Assembly: GCA_017857395.1 (NCBI GenBank)
Contig: JAFMDF010000055.1
Span: forward strand, 1-40,042
DNA: 40,042 bases
Source of the DNA: Bacteroidota bacterium
Lineage (GTDB): Bacteria > Bacteroidota > Bacteroidia > Chitinophagales > Saprospiraceae
Direction: 5' to 3'
Part shown: positions 7,888 to 16,376 of the stretch, piece by piece
How positions within the stretch are numbered: position 1 is the stretch's first letter
Layout: each line of letters opens with the position of its first letter
Program-made: the position numbers and the translations under genes
The notes under the pieces: generated by a model
The model's database searches: none
What the model saw: only the letters and a program-made list of their open reading frames with translations
What the model was told of the DNA's origin: nothing

Positions 7888-8694
7888 ATGACCAGAGCCG
7901 AACTCTACCAACAAATCCAACTAAAAAAATCTTTCCTATGCGTCGGTTTAGACGCAGATATTAAACGTATTCCTAAGCATCTATTGGATACAAAAGACCC
8001 CATCTTTGAATTCAATAAACAAATCATTGATGCCACTAAAGATTTGTGTGTTGCCTATAAACCTAACATCGCTTTTTATGAAGCCTTAGGCGCAACAGGT
8101 TGGGAATCGCTTGCCAAAACATTGGACTATATTCCAAAAGAGCATTTTACGATTGCAGATGCCAAGCGTGGAGATATTGGGAATACTTCTAGTTTATATG
8201 CTAGAGCATTCTTTGAAACCATGGATTTTGATTCGGTAACGGTAGCGCCTTATATGGGGGAAGATTCAGTTAAGCCATTTTTAGAATTCAAAGATAAATG
8301 GGTGATTTTATTGGCGTTGACTTCTAATAAAGGCAGCAATGATTTTCAATTTACCCCACAAGAAGGCGGCATGCCACTATACGAAAAAGTGATGCGTAAA
8401 GCGATGACTTGGGGGAATCCAGAAAATCTAATGTTTGTAGTTGGTGCGACCCATCCAGAAAAATTCACCGAAATTCGAGCGATTGCACCAGATAATTTTT
8501 TATTGGTTCCAGGCGTAGGCGCACAAGGTGGTGATTTGCAAGGCGTAATGAACTATGGGGCAAATAATATGGGCGGTTTGCTAATAAATTCTTCCAGAGG
8601 TATTATATTCGCAGGTGACGGCGAAGATTTTGCAGAGAAATCCAGAGCTGCTGCTATGAAAATGCAACAGGGAATGGCTGTGAAATTTACGTAA
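7888..8694 (+). CDS. pyrF: Orotidine 5'-phosphate decarboxylase, type 2
   Basis: It converts OMP to UMP, the last step of pyrimidine synthesis. The 268 residues match type 2 OMP decarboxylases. The N-terminus [18 protein letters not shown], the catalytic [18 protein letters not shown] and the phosphate loop [13 protein letters not shown] with SSRGIIFAG are all present. The ATG at 7888 begins one base after the preceding stop, so the gene may be cotranscribed with the ATPase/TOPRIM cassette, although its function is unrelated. Confidence 0.95.
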   Translation: MTRAELYQQIQLKKSFLCVGLDADIKRIPKHLLDTKDPIFEFNKQIIDATKDLCVAYKPNIAFYEALGATGWESLAKTLDYIPKEHFTIADAKRGDIGNTSSLYARAFFETMDFDSVTVAPYMGEDSVKPFLEFKDKWVILLALTSNKGSNDFQFTPQEGGMPLYEKVMRKAMTWGNPENLMFVVGATHPEKFTEIRAIAPDNFLLVPGVGAQGGDLQGVMNYGANNMGGLLINSSRGIIFAGDGEDFAEKSRAAAMKMQQGMAVKFT

Positions 8695-8697
8695 TTC

Positions 8698-8771
8698 AGT
8701 TGTCGGTTGTCGGTTCTCAGTTATCTGTTGTCCGTTTACTAAACTGACAACTCACAACCGATAACTGTAAA
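8698..8771. repeat. Iterated GTCGGTT / CAGTTATC spacer with inverted copy
   Basis: CAGTTGTCGGTTGTCGGTT starts the spacer. A partly inverted version (GACAACTCACAACCGATAAC) ends it, so the stretch can fold into a long imperfect hairpin. It sits between pyrF and the next gene. Confidence 0.55.
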
Positions 8772-8782
8772 ACTGCTTTAAT

Positions 8783-9571
8783 ATGCCACAAGACTACGAA
8801 CAAATCACCGAATATCAAGACAAAGACTTTCCCGATTTATTCAGAGAAATGCCTACTTTAGGTTCGCAATTGGAATGCCCAAATTGTGAATCAGAAATCT
8901 TTTCAGATGACATCAATATTGACCGTGCAATCGCTAAATGTCATAATTGCCACCATGTTTTTCCTTTCGAAGAAAAGATAAAAGACAAACGAAAAGCAAG
9001 GCGGCGAAAAGAAGTCTTTCAGCCAGAAGGCATCGAAATGTTCCGCCTACGGAGTGAATTGAATATTGACTATAAATGGCGGAATACGCAGTCTTCTAAT
9101 TACTTTATGCTCTTCTTTACCTTGGTTTGGAATGCCATGATTTTGCCTTTTGCTTTTTCCGCAGTCATGAATGGAGAAATTGCCGCTTTACTAGGAATGA
9201 GTATACATATTGGTGTAGGCGTATGGCTGTTATTGAGTCAATTTAGCAAGTTTATCAACTCGACTTTTATTACGGTAGATGAACATTATTTAACAATTGA
9301 CCACCGCCCAATTAGTAGTCCTTGGTTTCCCAATCGAAAAATACCTGTCAACGATATAGCTCAAGTTTTTGTCAAAAAGAAAAATACAGGTTCTGTTAAT
9401 GGCATACCTACTTTTGGCTATTCTGTCATAGCGATTGAAAAGAAATGGAAACGAGAAATCCCATTAATTGAAGGCATGAAAAATCCAGATAAAGCTTTGT
9501 TTATTGAGCAGGAAATTGAATACTTTTTGGGAATAGAGGATAGAAAAGTAGCGGGGGAAATAAGGATTTAG
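8783..9571 (+). CDS. Zinc-ribbon membrane protein of unknown function
   Basis: I do not recognise the family by name. The 262-residue protein has a CPNC (33-36) and a CHNC (53-56) that together form a likely zinc ribbon, then a strongly basic linker (KDKRKARRRKE, about 70-78). Two hydrophobic segments follow (about 108-130 and 133-153), the first starting NYFMLFFTLVWNAMILPFAF, and then a soluble C-terminal domain. There is no signal peptide, so the zinc ribbon is probably cytoplasmic, with a membrane hairpin between the two soluble parts. It stands alone between two spacer repeats. Confidence 0.75.
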   Translation: MPQDYEQITEYQDKDFPDLFREMPTLGSQLECPNCESEIFSDDINIDRAIAKCHNCHHVFPFEEKIKDKRKARRRKEVFQPEGIEMFRLRSELNIDYKWRNTQSSNYFMLFFTLVWNAMILPFAFSAVMNGEIAALLGMSIHIGVGVWLLLSQFSKFINSTFITVDEHYLTIDHRPISSPWFPNRKIPVNDIAQVFVKKKNTGSVNGIPTFGYSVIAIEKKWKREIPLIEGMKNPDKALFIEQEIEYFLGIEDRKVAGEIRI

Positions 9572-9602
9572 TTGTGATATAAAAATAAAATGTACAAATT
9601 TT

Positions 9603-9669
9603 CATCCGTGGAGGCTATCCGTGGGAAATTAAGCTAATCTTGGTTTTCCACGGATAGCCTCCACGGATG
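9603..9669. repeat. Perfect 22-bp inverted repeat (CCGTGG element)
   Basis: The arms 9603-9624 and 9648-9669 are exact reverse complements around a 23-base loop. Each arm contains ATCCGTGG twice (ATCCGTGGAGGCTATCCGTGG internally). The hairpin lacks a T tract of the usual terminator kind. A related word, CACCACGGATG, occurs at 16271-16281. The remaining bases 9670-9844 show nothing I can name. Confidence 0.85.
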
Positions 9670-9844
9670 ATTTTTATACTCTAGAGATAATGATGGTTTC
9701 GGGAATTTTATGCTGCACTAACTAGATTATCAAATAGTTTTTTGTACCTTGTTCAACAATAGAAATCTTCTATTGAAAAATCACTAATATAACCTTCCTT
9801 TTAAGAGTATCGACCGCCTGTTCTAATACTGTAAAATAAGTATC

Positions 9845-11509
9845 ATGAAAAAGTTATTCCCTCTTTTGCTGCTATTGATGGTCGCTTGCCAAGAAGCAAC
9901 GCCCGATAAAAAGGCGGTATCCACTACCCAAGAATTTAATAATTTTATTGAAAACTTTAATCCCTCTTTAGGTTGGGGAGGACTACCCACTAATAGTGAT
10001 TTTAGCGCAGAGAGTTTTAGTAAAGCGCATGCTACTGTTGGCAATCAATTAAAAACATTAAATAAGATTGACACTTCCACCTTATCTTTTGATGCGCAAA
10101 TTGATTGGAAATTTGCACAAAGTATCTTGGTTGGTCGAGATTTGGAACAAGGGGAAATGCAGTTTTGGAAAAAAGACCCACGGCGGTATATGAATTTTAG
10201 AAGCATTGCCAATCTCATTGGGCGAGCTGGTGCTGCGGAAGACAAATTGGAAGAGTTGGAAAATCGTTTAAAATTAGTTCCGAAGCAATTAACAAATGGG
10301 CAAAAACAACTCGAAGTATATGTTCCTCGTTTTCAAGAATTAGGTTTATTTATGGCAGAAGGTGGTCGGCAATTATTTAAACAGGAAATTCCTGATTTTA
10401 TTAAAAATGCAGGAAGTGATGCCAAAAAATTAACCGAACATGCGAAGAAAGCAGAATTAGCTTTAGAAACCTTTATTATTTTTTTAAAAACCGACTTACC
10501 AAATCTTCCTACTGGCGACTTTGCCATCGGTAAACCGACTTATGAAGCCATGCTGAAAGGAAAATTTCTATTGGCGCATGATGCAGAAAGTCTATGGAAT
10601 TTTGGTTGGGAAGAATTTAGACAAACTCAATCAGAATTAACCGCATTGGCTAAAACTATTGACCCTAATAAAACTTGGCAGGAGCTAATTATTGACATCA
10701 AAAACGACTACCCACACCGAGATAGTATGATTTCGGCGCATCAATATTGGGTGGATAAATCTCGGGATCATATTTTAGAAAATGATTTATTGCCGATTCC
10801 TTGGAAGGAAAAAGTGACCGTCGTGCCTCGTGCACAATACTTACGAAAAACGTCTTATTATGGTAATTTTTCTAGGTCAAAAGGTAAAGATGACGCTGGT
10901 ATTTTTCAATCCAAATGGATGATTAATCCTTTTGAATATCAATGGGATGAAGCCACTAAACAACAATATTTAGTGGAACACGATTGGGGCGTTATTATTG
11001 TAACTGCGCCGCATGAAGCATACGGTGGGCATCATGTTCATGGATTATACCAAATGCATAATCCTAGCAAATTACGTCGAGAAAATGGGATTTCCTTATT
11101 TAGCGAAGGCTGGGGACTTTATAATGAACAATTGATGCAGGAAACAGGCTTTTTTCCAAATGAACGCATCCATCTTCGACAACTCCAACTACGATTATGG
11201 CGAAATGCCCGAGTCATCTACGATGTTGGATTACATACGAAACGCCTGACTTATGAAGAAGCAATTCAATTAATGGTAAAAGAAGTCGGTTTTTTAAGGT
11301 GGGCCGCTCAATTAGAAATTGATTCCGCTACTTCTCGACCAGGTTATTTTATTGGTTATTTTCTGGGTATGAAGGAAATTTTAGCGATGCGAGACACCTA
11401 CAAAGCTAAAATGGGCGACGCCTTTTCTCTAAAAGACTTTCATGTAAAATTAATGGAGGCTGGTAATATGCCAACTTCTTTGATGCGGGAAGTTTTGTTG
11501 AAAGATTAA
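9845..11509 (+). CDS. DUF885 family lipoprotein (putative zinc metallopeptidase)
   Basis: The 554-residue protein starts with a lipoprotein signal (MKKLFPLLLLLMVAC, lipobox cysteine at 15), so it is probably attached to a membrane and faces the periplasm or outside. The DUF885 core is clear: HEAYGGHH at 390-397 and SEGWGLYNE at 420-428, which correspond to the H-E-x-x-x-G-H-H and E-G-W-A-L-Y-x-E motifs that supply metal ligands in this family. The helical N-terminal half (about 30-300) is typical. It probably cleaves peptides, although the substrate cannot be read. The start at 9845 is fixed by the signal peptide. Confidence 0.88.
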   Translation: MKKLFPLLLLLMVACQEATPDKKAVSTTQEFNNFIENFNPSLGWGGLPTNSDFSAESFSKAHATVGNQLKTLNKIDTSTLSFDAQIDWKFAQSILVGRDLEQGEMQFWKKDPRRYMNFRSIANLIGRAGAAEDKLEELENRLKLVPKQLTNGQKQLEVYVPRFQELGLFMAEGGRQLFKQEIPDFIKNAGSDAKKLTEHAKKAELALETFIIFLKTDLPNLPTGDFAIGKPTYEAMLKGKFLLAHDAESLWNFGWEEFRQTQSELTALAKTIDPNKTWQELIIDIKNDYPHRDSMISAHQYWVDKSRDHILENDLLPIPWKEKVTVVPRAQYLRKTSYYGNFSRSKGKDDAGIFQSKWMINPFEYQWDEATKQQYLVEHDWGVIIVTAPHEAYGGHHVHGLYQMHNPSKLRRENGISLFSEGWGLYNEQLMQETGFFPNERIHLRQLQLRLWRNARVIYDVGLHTKRLTYEEAIQLMVKEVGFLRWAAQLEIDSATSRPGYFIGYFLGMKEILAMRDTYKAKMGDAFSLKDFHVKLMEAGNMPTSLMREVLLKD

Positions 11510-11513
11510 TTTT

Positions 11514-11667
11514 ACTGGTAGCGCAGACTTCAGGCTGTTTGGGATATAGGTCTTTAGACCTGACGCATTTCTATTTAAAACCAAAGCAATTGAAGATTAT
11601 TACATTAATCTAGGATTGCTAACCTAAAGGTCAGCGTCCCGAACAGGATAAATCCTGCACTACCAGT
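11514..11667. repeat. Short palindromic element with ACTGGTAG ends, copy 2
   Basis: The 154-base element starts ACTGGTAGCGCAG and ends with the inverted form CTGCACTACCAGT (12 of 13 match). It contains AGGTCTTTAGACCT and AACCTAAAGGTC. The right end supplies the TAG stop codon of the downstream minus-strand dehydrogenase (TGG-TAG within the terminal repeat). Related to the element at 2095-2170. Confidence 0.7.
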
Positions 11668-12619
11668 TAACTACATTCTGAGGTTTTCCAGCTAAAAATG
11701 CTTGAATATTTGCTGCCACTATCTCAATCAAGCGCCCTCTAGATTCCTTCGTCGCCCAGGCATGATGTGGCGTAATCAAACAGTTCGGTGTTCCTAATAA
11801 TAAGTGGTCAACGGGTGGCGGTTCTTGCGATAAAACATCTAAACCTGCCCCTGCAATTTGTCCATTTTGTAAAGCCGTTTTTAAATCCATTTCATTGACC
11901 AATCCACCTCTTCCTGTATTAATTAAATAGGCGGACTTTTTCATTAATGCCAAATTAGTTTGATTGATGATGCCTGTATTTGCTTCCGTTAAGGGCGCAT
12001 GTAAACTCAATACATCACTTTCTTGAAACAATGTTTTTAAGTCAACTAACTGCACATGTGAATTAGCAGGTGCTTGATTACTTCGCCTAACTGCTACCAC
12101 TTTCATCCCAAAAGCCAAAGCTATATTTGCTACTTGTTCGCCAATTTTTCCATAGCCATAAATCCCCATAGTTTTGCCCGATAATTCCATCATTGGACTT
12201 TTCCAATAACACCAATCTATCGAATTCGCCCAACCATTTTGTTGAACCGTTTCATTATGCAGCCCTACTCTATTTATCAATTCTAGTAGCAACGCAAAAA
12301 CGTGTTGGGCGACAGAAGGCGAACTATATCCAACTGCATTGCAAACGGTAATTCCAAAATGATTCGCCGTATCAATGTCAATATTATTATAACCCGTTGC
12401 TAAAGTGCAAATGAGTTTTAATTCAGGTAATTGCGCTAATATTTTTTTATTAAGTGACCGTTTATTAACAATGACAATATTCGCATCCTTAGCTCTTTCA
12501 ATCACTAAATCATCTGCTGTTCTTTTATGAATGGTTAACGCTCCTTGTTCCGCAATGGGGTTCCAACTAAGGTCGCCAGGGTTGGCTACATGGCCGTCTA
12601 GAATTACTATTTTGGGCAT
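11660..12619 (-). CDS. D-2-hydroxyacid dehydrogenase
   Basis: NAD-dependent reductase of 2-oxo acids, most like the glycerate/hydroxypyruvate branch. With the start at 12619 the protein is 319 residues, MPKIVILDGHVANPGDLSW at its N-terminus, which fits the family. The ATG at 12664 would add 15 residues with no family match. The NAD fold has GIYGYGKIGEQVA, and the catalytic residues sit in NTGRGGLVNE (Arg), SQEPPP (Glu) and ITPHHAW (His). The stop codon lies in a repeat element. It diverges from the small helical gene at 12676; a promoter is seen at 12662-12691. Confidence 0.9.
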   Translation of the reverse strand: MPKIVILDGHVANPGDLSWNPIAEQGALTIHKRTADDLVIERAKDANIVIVNKRSLNKKILAQLPELKLICTLATGYNNIDIDTANHFGITVCNAVGYSSPSVAQHVFALLLELINRVGLHNETVQQNGWANSIDWCYWKSPMMELSGKTMGIYGYGKIGEQVANIALAFGMKVVAVRRSNQAPANSHVQLVDLKTLFQESDVLSLHAPLTEANTGIINQTNLALMKKSAYLINTGRGGLVNEMDLKTALQNGQIAGAGLDVLSQEPPPVDHLLLGTPNCLITPHHAWATKESRGRLIEIVAANIQAFLAGKPQNVVNW

Positions 12620-12661
12620 AAATTTAGATTTTTGACCAAAAATAGTTAACATTGTTCTAAT

Positions 12662-12691
12662 CAAAGCTATGCATAATGAAAACTACACAAA
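12662..12691 (-). promoter_or_regulatory. Promoter for the 2-hydroxyacid dehydrogenase
   Basis: Read on the minus strand: TTTG (12688-12691), 18 bases, TAGCTTTG (12662-12669). It supports the 12619 start, because a transcript from here would begin close to, or inside, the codons of the longer form. Confidence 0.5.
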
Positions 12692-13044
12692 ATTTATTAA
12701 CCATGAGCGAAACGCAGCGATTACATAATGAAGCCATGTCTAAAGCAAATGAGGCTTTTACCGCACAAAAGGCTGGCGACAATATCAAATATTTGGCATT
12801 AACAAAAGAAGCTTTTGAAAAGGAAAAAACTGCTGCTTGGCAATTATTTACAAAAACAGAAGCCGAACCTACCCGTTCTGTACTTTTTAGAAGTGCTGCT
12901 TGGTTAGCCTTTAATTGTGGTAAAATTAGAGAATCAGAACAATTGATTTCTGCTGCTATTGCTGGTAATCCACCAATTGAAATATTAAAAGAATTAAGAA
13001 CATTATACAGAGAAGTACTGCAATCTTTAGAACCGACGACGTGA
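12676..13044 (+). CDS. Small helical protein, TPR-like, unknown function
   Basis: The 122-residue protein is helical and soluble, without signal peptide. The helix pair FRSAAWLAFNCGKIRESEQL followed by ISAAIAGNPP looks like one TPR-type unit, after a charged helix region with many Ala, Glu and Lys. I do not recognise the family. The start could be 12676 or the second ATG ten codons in (MSETQRLHNEAM). A long frame on the other strand over the same bases has no sensible protein features and was left out. Confidence 0.68.
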   Translation: MKTTQNLLTMSETQRLHNEAMSKANEAFTAQKAGDNIKYLALTKEAFEKEKTAAWQLFTKTEAEPTRSVLFRSAAWLAFNCGKIRESEQLISAAIAGNPPIEILKELRTLYREVLQSLEPTT

Positions 13045-13084
13045 TTGAAGTTTTTTAGTACCAAATCTAACTTCGGTAATTCAC

Positions 13085-13753
13085 CTACTTATGCTTCCCT
13101 ACGTTCCAACCACTTTTCTTTAAATGCTTCTCTGCAAATTCAACTGCTTCTGGTTCTAATTCCGTTCCAAAAGTATCATTCCAACGATTCAAAAAGCCAA
13201 AAAGCGCAATCGTTGCACCAAAATCAACTATCTGCTTTTCGGAAAAATGTTTGCGCAATTCTGCAAAATGTTCCTCGGTTACAGCATTCGGGACTTGTCC
13301 CGCAGCAAAACCAAATCGTAAAGCAGCACGTTCTGACTCATCAAAAACAGGGCTATTTTCAAAATCCCAAACGGCTTCAATCTTCTCCATAGAGGCGCCG
13401 TGATTATGTGCTTCTCCAGCCGTATGTGCTTGACAGTAGCGGCAACCACTTGCATTACTAGAAACGTGTGCCACTAAGTTTTTTAAATACAAAGGCGCTC
13501 TATCTTTATCCTTCATGTTTTTGGCAGTCCACCCCAAGTTTTTAAACGCCATTTTGAGTGCTGTAAATGGAGAGATTAATCCAGCTTGTCCAATAATATT
13601 GGCAGTCAACATGCCAAAACTTCCTAAAATAGCAGGAATTCGCGCCATCGTTTTAACGGAATTTGGCACAAAGCCCATCCCTTTTTCGGCAGCGTCCATA
13701 ATTGGTTTTACAATCGCTAACTCTTCTCCTGATAGTGGCTTTATTTTGGACAT
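13085..13753 (-). CDS. AhpD-like / carboxymuconolactone decarboxylase family protein
   Basis: The protein is 222 residues with the start at 13753 (MSKIKPLSGEEL). It has the AhpD-like redox pair in SGCRYCQAHTAG, followed by the helix with FENSPVFDESERAAL that is usual for these peroxidase-like proteins. It probably acts in peroxide or organic hydroperoxide handling in the cytoplasm. An upstream ATG at 13783 would add ten residues coded by the iterated ACGGTT spacer, so I chose the inner start. It is convergent with the small helical gene. Confidence 0.88.
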   Translation of the reverse strand: MSKIKPLSGEELAIVKPIMDAAEKGMGFVPNSVKTMARIPAILGSFGMLTANIIGQAGLISPFTALKMAFKNLGWTAKNMKDKDRAPLYLKNLVAHVSSNASGCRYCQAHTAGEAHNHGASMEKIEAVWDFENSPVFDESERAALRFGFAAGQVPNAVTEEHFAELRKHFSEKQIVDFGATIALFGFLNRWNDTFGTELEPEAVEFAEKHLKKSGWNVGKHK

Positions 13754-13758
13754 ATTTT

Positions 13759-13796
13759 GAACGGTTGACGGTACACGGTTCATGGTGTACGGTTGT
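13759..13796. repeat. Iterated ACGGTT spacer
   Basis: ACGGTT or ACGGT appears four times with small changes between the AhpD-like gene and the sigma factor region. This is another short-word spacer of the type seen at 6049, 8698, 16341 and 17417. Confidence 0.55.
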
Positions 13797-13919
13797 GATA
13801 AATGAGCCTTGAAATTAACGAATTAATAATAGAATCAAAAAAAGTTGCCTTAATTTGTCATAATTTGATTTTATGGAGAACTAATAAGATAGCGACCTTC
13901 TCAAAATGGATAAAATTTA

Positions 13920-14414
13920 ATGAATCAAGAACAAACCTTTATAAAAATTCTGGAAGTAAATCAGCAGCGCATTCAAAAGATATGCAGCATGTACACTTCT
14001 ACGCCAGAAGATTGTAAAGATTTGGTGCAAGAGGTGATTTTGAATATCTGGAAAGCTTATCCATCTTTTGAAGGAAAGTCCGCTATTAATACTTGGATTT
14101 ATAGAATTACCTTAAATGTCTGCTTGAAAAAGCGATTTTATCGACAAAAAGAACAAACGACGGTTTCTTTAGACAATTTAAAATTTGAACCAACCTCCAC
14201 TATAGATGCTTCGAATGACGGTCAATTCATTGCCTTAAAAGCATGTATTAGCCAGTTAGGTTTTTCGGATAGAGCCATTATTATCCTTTTTTTAGAGGAA
14301 TTGGCTTATAAAGAAATCGCCCAAATTATTGGTATCTCAGAAAATTATGTAGCCGTAAAAATTAAGCGAATTAAAGCAAAATTAGGGATTTGTTTAAAAA
14401 CTAAATTATCATGA
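13920..14414 (+). CDS. ECF RNA polymerase sigma factor, locus 1
   Basis: The 164-residue protein has sigma-2 (about 10-75; DCKDLVQEVILNIWKAY and INTWIYRITLNVCLKKR) and sigma-4 (about 105-160; FLEELAYKEIAQIIGISENY then VKIKRIKAKL). It directs RNA polymerase to a special promoter set. The next gene, a membrane protein, overlaps its stop (ATGA), which is the usual place for the partner that holds the sigma factor inactive. No clear standard promoter is seen upstream. Confidence 0.93.
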   Translation: MNQEQTFIKILEVNQQRIQKICSMYTSTPEDCKDLVQEVILNIWKAYPSFEGKSAINTWIYRITLNVCLKKRFYRQKEQTTVSLDNLKFEPTSTIDASNDGQFIALKACISQLGFSDRAIIILFLEELAYKEIAQIIGISENYVAVKIKRIKAKLGICLKTKLS

Positions 14415-15007
14415 ATGATGACGAATTAAAAAAAATTTGGCAGACGTCTAATGTTAGAATGCAACAGATTAATATTCACTCTTTAAATTTGAATAATATG
14501 AATGAACGAATTAAAAAATTTGAAAAAAACATTACGACTAGAAATAATAAAGAGATAGCTGTAGCAATAGCTTTGATAATTGTATATAGCATCTTTGCTT
14601 ATATTAAATCGGCGCCTCTAGCAAAAATCGGTGCTATTCTATTACTGTTTTATTGCTTCCATGTTATTTATCAATTTAGAAAAACTGCTGCTAAACAGCC
14701 TAGTTTTGATGTTATGGCGAGTTTGAAGGATCAATTAGTAACTTATCAAGCTTATGTATTAGAAGAACAAAAATTATATAAAAATGTACTTTATTGGTAT
14801 TTACTACCAATGTTACCTGGGTTAATTCTATTCTTAATAGGATCTGGAATTAATTTGATGTCCAGTATTATCTATTTTGGTGTGATCATACCGATTGGCT
14901 TTACATTGGTTTATTATTTTAATCAAAAAGCTGTTAAAAAAATGACCAAACCGTTATTGGAGGATATTGCAAAAACTTTAAAATCATTGGAAGAAACTAC
15001 TAGTTAA
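14411..15007 (+). CDS. Four-helix membrane protein, probable partner of the ECF sigma factor
   Basis: The 198-residue protein begins MNDDELKKIWQTSNVRM, a start often seen in small membrane proteins coded after Bacteroidota ECF sigma genes. About four hydrophobic segments follow (roughly 47-65, 70-88, 126-147 and 150-169), and the rest is charged. Overlap with the sigma gene by 4 bases means coupled translation. An anti-sigma or signalling role is inferred from position and shape only; there is no zinc-finger anti-sigma motif. Confidence 0.75.
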   Translation: MNDDELKKIWQTSNVRMQQINIHSLNLNNMNERIKKFEKNITTRNNKEIAVAIALIIVYSIFAYIKSAPLAKIGAILLLFYCFHVIYQFRKTAAKQPSFDVMASLKDQLVTYQAYVLEEQKLYKNVLYWYLLPMLPGLILFLIGSGINLMSSIIYFGVIIPIGFTLVYYFNQKAVKKMTKPLLEDIAKTLKSLEETTS

Positions 15008-15027
15008 TCGGTAAAACTGGACGATTG

Positions 15028-16242
15028 CTATACTTTTACACAGACTAAAATAGCCAATTTGTCCTCTTGCAAAGTAATCGCAAACAAATAAACATTTCCA
15101 CCATCTTTCACTCCTAATTTCTTTTTGATTTGAGCGACAGCATAAGGAAAATTGCGAGTTGTAATATTCGCTTTTTTATTGTCTAAATAAGGAGCTATTG
15201 CTTTTTTATTAAAATTTTCGCCCCCTTTTAGTTTAAAGACACGACCAGGGAAATCTACTACTAATTGCTCAGTAGTATATAAATGTGTATTCGGATGCAA
15301 TTTATTCAACTTAAAATCAATGGCAATTTCCTTAAATAAACCTGCTTTTAAAATCGCTGCATTGGGTTCGTAAATATAGGTTTGCGGTAAACTATAAGTT
15401 AAATTAGAAAGGTCTTTGTCACCGCTTGATTGGTAATTCCATACCGTACCATCTTTTCTTAAATCGACACATTCAAAAGTTGGAGCTTGCCCGACCGTAA
15501 CTCCTGCTTTTGTTAAAATTAGCAACAACTCTTTTACCTCATTTTGCACCGCTAAAACAATTACCTTTTGTACCGTTCCCAATTGCTGAATGGCTTGCTG
15601 AATATCCAACATGGGCGATACTTTAACTAGTACTTTTTCTGTCTTTTGAAATAATAGAGGTTGAATATCTAACAAATTGGGAAAGTACCCTGCCAATCCA
15701 ATTTTTCGATTGCCTGCATCGTCTCTGCGAGCAGGGTCAAGGTAAATCCAATCAAATTTTTGTTCCGTATTTTCTAAAAAAGGTAAGGAATCACAATTAA
15801 CCGCAGTAATATTATCAGCGTTTAAAACCGCATAATTATGGGCGACAATGTCAAATAACTCGGTGTTCTTTTCGAGGTAAGTAACCTGTTTAATTCTTTT
15901 TGAAAAATGGTAGGTATCCACACCAAAACCGCCTGTCATATCTAATAAAGTAGCTCCCTCAACTAGGTTCGCTTTCCAAATAGCCGTTTTTTCAGAGGAA
16001 CTTTGTTCTATTGATACTTTGGCAGGATATAAGACTTGGTCGTTATTAAAAAGATAGGGTAATTTGTTTTTGGCTTTTTGCTTGCCGTATAATTGGTTGA
16101 GGACAAAGCGATTGTCGTAGCCTTCCACTAGTGTTTTTTTGAAAGCTAGTTGGGCTAGATTTTTATGGTAATTTTTTTGGATGAAGTTTTGGAGCGCAAT
16201 TGTGTTTTTAGAATTCAACTGAATAGTTTTGGTGACCGCCAA
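15028..16242 (-). CDS. Class I SAM methyltransferase with THUMP-like domain (PG_1098-like)
   Basis: The 404-residue protein has a central methyltransferase fold: LLDMTGGFGVDTYHFS is the SAM-binding loop, followed by YLEKN, NCDSLPFL and the DPARR motif (WIYLDPARRDDAGNRK). The C-terminal part (about 300-404, with VFKLKGGENFNKKAIAPYL) is the THUMP-like/ferredoxin-like region typical of the PG_1098 family. It probably methylates RNA, though the target is unknown. The start at 16242 gives a normal N-terminus. Its stop is 20 bases from the end of the sigma-partner gene on the opposite strand. Confidence 0.85.
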   Translation of the reverse strand: MAVTKTIQLNSKNTIALQNFIQKNYHKNLAQLAFKKTLVEGYDNRFVLNQLYGKQKAKNKLPYLFNNDQVLYPAKVSIEQSSSEKTAIWKANLVEGATLLDMTGGFGVDTYHFSKRIKQVTYLEKNTELFDIVAHNYAVLNADNITAVNCDSLPFLENTEQKFDWIYLDPARRDDAGNRKIGLAGYFPNLLDIQPLLFQKTEKVLVKVSPMLDIQQAIQQLGTVQKVIVLAVQNEVKELLLILTKAGVTVGQAPTFECVDLRKDGTVWNYQSSGDKDLSNLTYSLPQTYIYEPNAAILKAGLFKEIAIDFKLNKLHPNTHLYTTEQLVVDFPGRVFKLKGGENFNKKAIAPYLDNKKANITTRNFPYAVAQIKKKLGVKDGGNVYLFAITLQEDKLAILVCVKV

Positions 16243-16340
16243 AAAATAAGATAAACAAGTTAATTTTAATGCACCACGGATGAATAAAGTACCACAGATA
16301 TTAGATATTTAAATTGCTTATCCGTTTCTAAATCGAAATC

Positions 16341-16376
16341 AACCCGCAACCCGTAACTCGCAACCCGTTGCCTACC
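16341..16376. repeat. Iterated AACCCG(T/C)AAC spacer
   Basis: CAACCCGCAACCCGTAAC and CAACCCGTT follow one another just after the 3' end of the desaturase gene (minus strand). The part at 16271-16281 (CACCACGGATG) resembles the arms of the hairpin at 9603-9669. Confidence 0.5.

Noticed and set aside
12620-12664. Longer N-terminus for the 2-hydroxyacid dehydrogenase (ATG 12664)
   Set aside because: The extra 15 residues match nothing in the family, and the predicted promoter leaves no room for them.
12657-13064. 135-codon minus-strand frame opposite the small helical gene
   Set aside because: The plus-strand protein has a sensible helical, TPR-like composition; the minus-strand frame looks like a shadow.
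13754-13783. Longer N-terminus for the AhpD-like protein (ATG 13783)
   Set aside because: These codons come from the iterated ACGGTT spacer.
13802-14017. 71-codon frame before and over the ECF sigma gene
   Set aside because: It overlaps the sigma gene in another frame and has no recognisable protein feature.
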